The translations under genes and the position numbers were made by a program. DNA of 64,000 bases. Origin: Roseinatronobacter monicus (GTDB taxonomy: Bacteria > Pseudomonadota > Alphaproteobacteria > Rhodobacterales > Rhodobacteraceae). The notes under the pieces were generated by a model. The model was not told the DNA's origin and searched no databases. It was given only the letters and a program-made list of their open reading frames with translations. The stretch spans positions 1,669,001-1,733,000 of the forward strand of contig NZ_VFPT01000001.1 in assembly GCF_006716865.1 (NCBI RefSeq), read 5' to 3'. This document shows, piece after piece, positions 60,320-64,000 of the stretch (its first letter is position 1; each line of letters begins with the position of its first letter).

Positions 60320-61174
60320 TCAAGCGGGAATTCCTTCCTGCGCGGCATGTCGCACAGCCGTCGTGATGCGCGACATCGCACGCTCCTCTAACTGGCGCAC
60401 GCGCTCCTTCGAGATGCCCAGTTCCACACCGATATCAGACAGGGTGCGCGGGCTGTCATTCAAATGGCGCTCTGCAATGATGCGGCGCTCGCGCTCCGGT
60501 AAGTCCTCAACGGCGGAATATAGCATTTTGCGCCGGCGCTGCGCCTCCAGATCGCCCAGCACGCGGGCCTCGGTCTGGATGCTGGGATCTTCGATCGTGT
60601 CCAGCCAATCGCGCCCTTCCTCGCCATCAGATTGCGGCGAGTTCAGCGACAAGTCCTGCCCTGCCATGCGTCCCAGCATGATTTCTACCTGTTCTTCAGG
60701 CACATCCAACTCGCGCGCGACCGATTTGCTCAGGTTCTCGCGCCGGACTTCGCCATCATCCAGCTTCACCAATGTCTTGCGCAGATGGAAGAACAGCTTT
60801 TTCTGCGACGCGTTGGTTGCCGTGCGCACCACAGACCAGTTGCGCATGACATATTCCTGCATCGAGGCGCGAATCCACCATGCCGCATAGGTCGAGAACC
60901 GCGCACCATTCTCGGGGTCGTATTTTTCGGCAGCCCGCATCAGGCCAAGATTGCCCTGCTGGATCAGATCATCCAGCGGCATGCCATACCGGCGAAACCG
61001 CGTTGCCACCGAAATCGCAAGCCGTGCATAGGCCGTAATCAAGCGGTGCAATGCGGCCTCATTGCGCTCATCACGCCACGCGATGGCAAGGGCGTGTTCT
61101 GTCTCGGCATCCAGCATCTCGCTGGCCATAGCCTCGCGGATGAAACGGCTGGTGCTTGGGTCACGGGGTTCCAT
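60320..61174 (-). CDS. rpoH2: RNA polymerase sigma factor RpoH, type II
   Basis: An alternative sigma factor of the sigma-32 class, 284 residues. Region 2 is DLIQQGNLGLMRAAEKYDPE, followed by ARFSTYAAWWIRASMQEYVM; region 4 is LPERERRIIAERHLNDSPRT with ISKERVRQLEERAMSRI. The RpoH box lies between them, and Rhodobacteraceae usually have two RpoH paralogues. The short N-terminus and the SLNSPQSDGEEGRDW segment suggest the RpoH-II type, which in Rhodobacter sphaeroides acts in photooxidative and heat stress. Assignment to type II is tentative. Confidence 0.88.
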   Translation of the reverse strand: MEPRDPSTSRFIREAMASEMLDAETEHALAIAWRDERNEAALHRLITAYARLAISVATRFRRYGMPLDDLIQQGNLGLMRAAEKYDPENGARFSTYAAWWIRASMQEYVMRNWSVVRTATNASQKKLFFHLRKTLVKLDDGEVRRENLSKSVARELDVPEEQVEIMLGRMAGQDLSLNSPQSDGEEGRDWLDTIEDPSIQTEARVLGDLEAQRRRKMLYSAVEDLPERERRIIAERHLNDSPRTLSDIGVELGISKERVRQLEERAMSRITTAVRHAAQEGIPA

Positions 61175-61189
61175 AAGATACGCCTTTTT

Positions 61190-61215
61190 GTATCGACTCG
61201 ATATAGTTTCGATAC
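61190..61215. promoter_or_regulatory. Inverted repeat between rpoH2 and the MarR gene
   Basis: GTATCGA (61190-61196) and TCGATAC (61209-61215) are perfect 7-bp arms with a 12-bp spacer, in the 97-bp divergent region. The repeat overlaps the expected rpoH2 start site and the front of the MarR leader. This is the size and placement of a MarR-family operator, so auto-regulation and control of rpoH2 are plausible. Confidence 0.5.
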
Positions 61216-61243
61216 GCTACCATTTCGCGCTTCAGCTTGTCAA
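61214..61243 (-). promoter_or_regulatory. Candidate rpoH2 promoter
   Basis: On the minus strand TTGACA (61243-61238) is a perfect -35 box; 18 bp further TAGCGT (61219-61214) matches three of six -10 bases. No RpoE-type TGATCC box is visible upstream of this rpoH2, unlike the arrangement described for Rhodobacter sphaeroides. Confidence 0.45.
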
Positions 61244-61271
61244 CGCGCCCTCGCAGGATTATCTATCGTCC

Positions 61272-61880
61272 ATGACAAAACCCAACTCTGACCCCGGCAG
61301 TGATCTTGCGGATCTGATTGTGTATCTGGCCCGCTTGGGACAGGCGTCCGGGGCATGCACTGCGCCCGCCGAAGGACACCCGAGCCTGACTGGCGCGCAA
61401 TGGACAGCCCTGCGCTACTTCGCGCATGCAAACCGCTTCTCGCGCACGCCTTCGGGGTTTTCGCAATACCATGCCACCACGCGGGGCACGGCGTCGCAAA
61501 CAGTGAAATCACTTGTGACGCTGGGCCTGCTGAGCCGCCGCACCCACCAGTCTGACGGGCGCAGCACCGTGCTGGATGTGACCGAAGCGGGCCATGATCT
61601 GCTGCGCCATGACCCTATGCGTGATCTGCGTCAGGTGTTGTCACGCCTCAAACCCGAGACACAGGGCGCCTTGGCCGATGCGCTGGGTCAGGCGATATCC
61701 GATCTGGCGCAGGCCCGGAATGCACCTGTCTTTGGAACGTGCGCGGATTGCAATCATTGCGAAACCGAAGGCAGCACCAGCTACTGCCATTGCACCCAAA
61801 GCATGTTGTCCCTGCCCGATATGCGCGCCATATGCGTCGATTTCCAACCGGCCCGCCTGACCACATATCCCGACACCTGA
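61272..61880 (+). CDS. MarR-type regulator with cysteine-rich C-terminus
   Basis: A 202-residue protein. Residues 15-150 are a MarR-like winged helix (LTGAQWTALRYFAHANRFS; YHATTRGTASQTVKSLVTLG; SDGRSTVLDVTEAGHDLL). After residue 150 comes a cluster of six cysteines: C157-x2-C160-x2-C163-x8-C172-x1-C174-x13-C188. The spacing could hold an iron-sulfur cluster or zinc, suggesting redox or metal sensing. It is divergent from rpoH2 with an inverted repeat between them. The start ATG at 61272 directly follows the leader; the open frame upstream overlaps rpoH2 and is not coding. Confidence 0.85.
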   Translation: MTKPNSDPGSDLADLIVYLARLGQASGACTAPAEGHPSLTGAQWTALRYFAHANRFSRTPSGFSQYHATTRGTASQTVKSLVTLGLLSRRTHQSDGRSTVLDVTEAGHDLLRHDPMRDLRQVLSRLKPETQGALADALGQAISDLAQARNAPVFGTCADCNHCETEGSTSYCHCTQSMLSLPDMRAICVDFQPARLTTYPDT

Positions 61881-61920
61881 ATTTATGCGGGAGGGCCATT
61901 TTGGTCCGACGCGGGCGCGT

Positions 61921-61951
61921 CCCCCCTCGATGGGGGGCAAGCACGCCCCCC
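61921..61951. terminator. G/C-run hairpin between the MarR gene and valS
   Basis: GGGGGGC (61932-61938), a six-base loop and GCCCCCC (61945-61951) form a 7-bp stem; the CCCCCC at 61921-61926 could pair with the same G-run instead. On the plus strand TTGATTT follows, so it may terminate the MarR transcript. It could also serve the convergent valS. Confidence 0.45.
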
Positions 61952-61957
61952 TTGATT

Positions 61958-64000
61958 TCACATCACGCCATCAAGCTGGGCAATGGCCGCGCGCAGTCGG
62001 TTCAGATCTTCACCCAGAACATGCGCCCGTTCGCGCGCTTCACTGACAACCTCATCCGGCGCACTTGCAACAAATTTCGGATTGCGCAAGCGCCCCTCTA
62101 TGCCCCCGAGTTCCTTCTCGGCCTTGGCGCAGGTCTTCTCCAGCCGGTCACGCTCGGCGGCAATGTCGATCACGCCTTCCAGTGGCAGGCCGAATGTGCC
62201 CCCTTCCACCGTCACCGTGATAGAGCCTTTGGGCAGGCGGTCGATTTCCTCCAGCGATGCAATCCGCGCCAGCTTCATTACCAGCGCCATGTTGCGCGCC
62301 AGCGCCGCGCGGCCCTGCGCATCAAGTTCAAGCTGCACCATGTTCAGCTTCAACCCAACCGGCACACGCAGTTGCGCCCGCGCCGAGCGCACCCCCTCAA
62401 TCAGCCCGATCACCCAGCGCATTTCGCGCATGGCCTCTGCATCAACCAGACCAGCGCCGTATTCGGGCCAGTCGGCATGCGCACACAACTTGTCGCGCTG
62501 CCCTGTCAGCCCCCACAGCTCCTCAGTGATGAAGGGCATCATCGGGTGCAGCAGGATCATGCATTGGTCCAGCACCCACCCCATTGTCGCGCGTGTCTCA
62601 TCCGCATCTGCGCCATCAAAGAGCGGCTTGGCAAATTCCACATACCAGTCACACACTCGGCCCCAGACAAAGGCATAGAGCGCATTGGCCGCATCGTTGA
62701 ATCGGTATTCCGCCAGCGCCGCATCAACAGTTTCGCGCACGCGCGCGGTTTCCGAAATGATCCAGCGGTTCACTGTGGCGTGCGCTTCGGGCGGCGCCGC
62801 TTGCGTGCGGTGCCCCTCCCAAACCCCGTTCATTTCGGCAAAGCGGCAGGCATTCCACAGCTTGGTGGTGAAATTGCGATAGCCCGCAATGCGCTGCGTA
62901 TCCAGCTTCAGCACACCGCCAAGGCTGGCCATCGACGCATTGGTAAAGCGCAACGCATCCGCACCGTATTCGTCAATGATTTCCAACGGATCAACGACAT
63001 TACCCAAGGACTTGGACATTTTCTTGCCCTTGGCATCGCGCACCAGCCCATGCAGATAGACATGGTGAAACGGTATCTCGCCGACGACCGCCAGTTGCAT
63101 CATCATCATCCGCGCGACCCAGAAGAACAGGATGTCCTGCCCCGTGACCAGCACCGATGTCGGGAAGAAACGTTTCAACTCATCCGTCTGCTCCGGCCAG
63201 CCCAGCGTCCCGATGGGCCAGAGGCCCGAGGAAAACCATGTGTCTAGGACGTCGGGGTCGCGTGACAATTCAATCGTTTTTTCGTCTGCGCCACCAATCG
63301 GAACATAGTCAACGTCTCGGGATACCGAAAAATTGCTGGTTTTGATGCAGAAGCTATCCCCATAATAGTCTATTGCTTTTGCAAAGACCTCGTCCTCTGT
63401 CGCTGCACAGAAATCTACTATGTCTTTGACAACAAAAGGCTGGCTACGATCTCTGTCCCTAAACTCTGCGACTTGCTCTTTGCTCGGTCCATACCAAACC
63501 GGGATCTGATGCCCCCACCACAACTGCCTCGAAATGCACCAAGGTTCGATATTCTCCAGCCAGTGATAATAAGTCTTCTCGCCGCTCTCCGGCATGATCT
63601 TCACACGACCATCGCGCACTGCGTCCAGTGCTGGCCCCACAACCTTCTCCGCATCCACAAACCACTGATCGGTCAGCATCGGCTCGATCACAACTTTGGA
63701 GCGGTCCCCAAAGGGTTGCATGATCTTCTTCGCCTCGACCAAGGCGACGGGCGCGGCGGGGTCGTCATCTTCGCCCAGCTTGCGCCCCAGAAGTGGGTCA
63801 TCGGCCCGCGTCATCACGGCCAGCCCCTCGGCCGTGATTTCTTCCACAACCGCCTTACGCGCCGCATAGCGGTCCAAGCCTCGCAGATGGTCGGGCACGA
63901 GGTTCAGTGCATCGGCCTCTGCCTCTGACAACACCTGCTCGCCCCGCGCCACAGCCCCCGCAATCGCGGCGGCCTCGGCATAGGGCGCGCCATCGTCGCG
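61958..64000 (-). CDS. valS: Valyl-tRNA synthetase, C-terminal part (cut by window edge)
   Basis: A class I synthetase that charges tRNA-Val. The 680 residues present include part of the editing region, [20 protein letters not shown], the KMSKS loop ([19 protein letters not shown]), the anticodon domain with NRWIISE, and the C-terminal coiled coil ([20 protein letters not shown]). The stop is at 61958-61960. The HIGH-type motif and N-terminus lie outside the window. Confidence 0.95.
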   Translation of the reverse strand, partial: RDDGAPYAEAAAIAGAVARGEQVLSEAEADALNLVPDHLRGLDRYAARKAVVEEITAEGLAVMTRADDPLLGRKLGEDDDPAAPVALVEAKKIMQPFGDRSKVVIEPMLTDQWFVDAEKVVGPALDAVRDGRVKIMPESGEKTYYHWLENIEPWCISRQLWWGHQIPVWYGPSKEQVAEFRDRDRSQPFVVKDIVDFCAATEDEVFAKAIDYYGDSFCIKTSNFSVSRDVDYVPIGGADEKTIELSRDPDVLDTWFSSGLWPIGTLGWPEQTDELKRFFPTSVLVTGQDILFFWVARMMMMQLAVVGEIPFHHVYLHGLVRDAKGKKMSKSLGNVVDPLEIIDEYGADALRFTNASMASLGGVLKLDTQRIAGYRNFTTKLWNACRFAEMNGVWEGHRTQAAPPEAHATVNRWIISETARVRETVDAALAEYRFNDAANALYAFVWGRVCDWYVEFAKPLFDGADADETRATMGWVLDQCMILLHPMMPFITEELWGLTGQRDKLCAHADWPEYGAGLVDAEAMREMRWVIGLIEGVRSARAQLRVPVGLKLNMVQLELDAQGRAALARNMALVMKLARIASLEEIDRLPKGSITVTVEGGTFGLPLEGVIDIAAERDRLEKTCAKAEKELGGIEGRLRNPKFVASAPDEVVSEARERAHVLGEDLNRLRAAIAQLDGVM

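Overview
The window looks like a chromosomal segment from an alphaproteobacterium of the family Rhodobacteraceae (Rhodobacter/Roseobacter lineage). The base composition is GC-rich. The complex I operon carries the small extra reading frames known from Rhodobacter and Paracoccus nuo/nqo clusters, NuoE has the long C-terminal extension of this group, and a leucine-degradation operon, an RpoH-II type sigma factor and a short prolyl-tRNA synthetase fit the same lineage. This assignment rests on gene content and protein motifs only. I found no rRNA, tRNA, CRISPR array, transposase or prophage gene, so this is mostly core genome with small lineage-specific insertions.

Region 1 (1-18,567, minus strand) is one long operon, nuoA to nuoN, encoding all 14 subunits of the proton-pumping NADH:quinone oxidoreductase. 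Four extra genes are interspersed: a two-helix membrane protein, a DUF3291-type protein, a secreted DUF5333-like protein and a lipoprotein. The operon runs on into birA, coaX and a partial RNase J gene. Region 2 (18,568-26,790, minus) is the nuo promoter region followed by the leucine/isovalerate degradation operon: isovaleryl-CoA dehydrogenase, methylcrotonyl-CoA carboxylase (both subunits), methylglutaconyl-CoA hydratase and HMG-CoA lyase, with a GST and an LprI-like protein inserted. BirA, encoded downstream of nuo, is the enzyme expected to biotinylate the carboxylase.

Region 3 (26,788-35,750, plus) holds a nucleoside hydrolase, OxyR, lipoyl synthase, an rpe-gph-transporter operon, guaB and a SulP permease. 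Region 4 (36,081-41,099) holds rpsB-tsf with a strong terminator, deoD, a hisB-hisH fragment of the histidine pathway and rluB.

Region 5 (41,247-46,811, plus) is the most interesting stretch. It holds a 26-residue single-helix peptide, an XpaC-like protein, a TelA-like protein, a DUF2927 lipoprotein, an SPFH protein with a Gly/Met/Pro linker and a GYF_2 domain, and a double zinc-ribbon protein with a C-terminal membrane anchor. It combines, in one array, relatives of Bacillus xpaC-yaaN and of the SPFH and zinc-ribbon members of ydjFGHI, without a PspA gene in view. A membrane-stress or toxic-anion response module is my inference.

Region 6 (46,811-64,000) is mixed housekeeping: dtd, a HAD phosphatase, an aldo/keto reductase, an I78 inhibitor, an ImuA-like protein, a methyltransferase, rimO, tex, proS, a BNR-repeat protein, a hemerythrin, ChaC, DUF2125, VanZ, rpoH2 and the C-terminal part of valS. 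rpoH2 is divergent from a cysteine-rich MarR regulator, with an inverted repeat between them. A short dispersed repeat (GAGTATTT, three variable bases, GCAAGAAAATG) occurs five times, always between genes.
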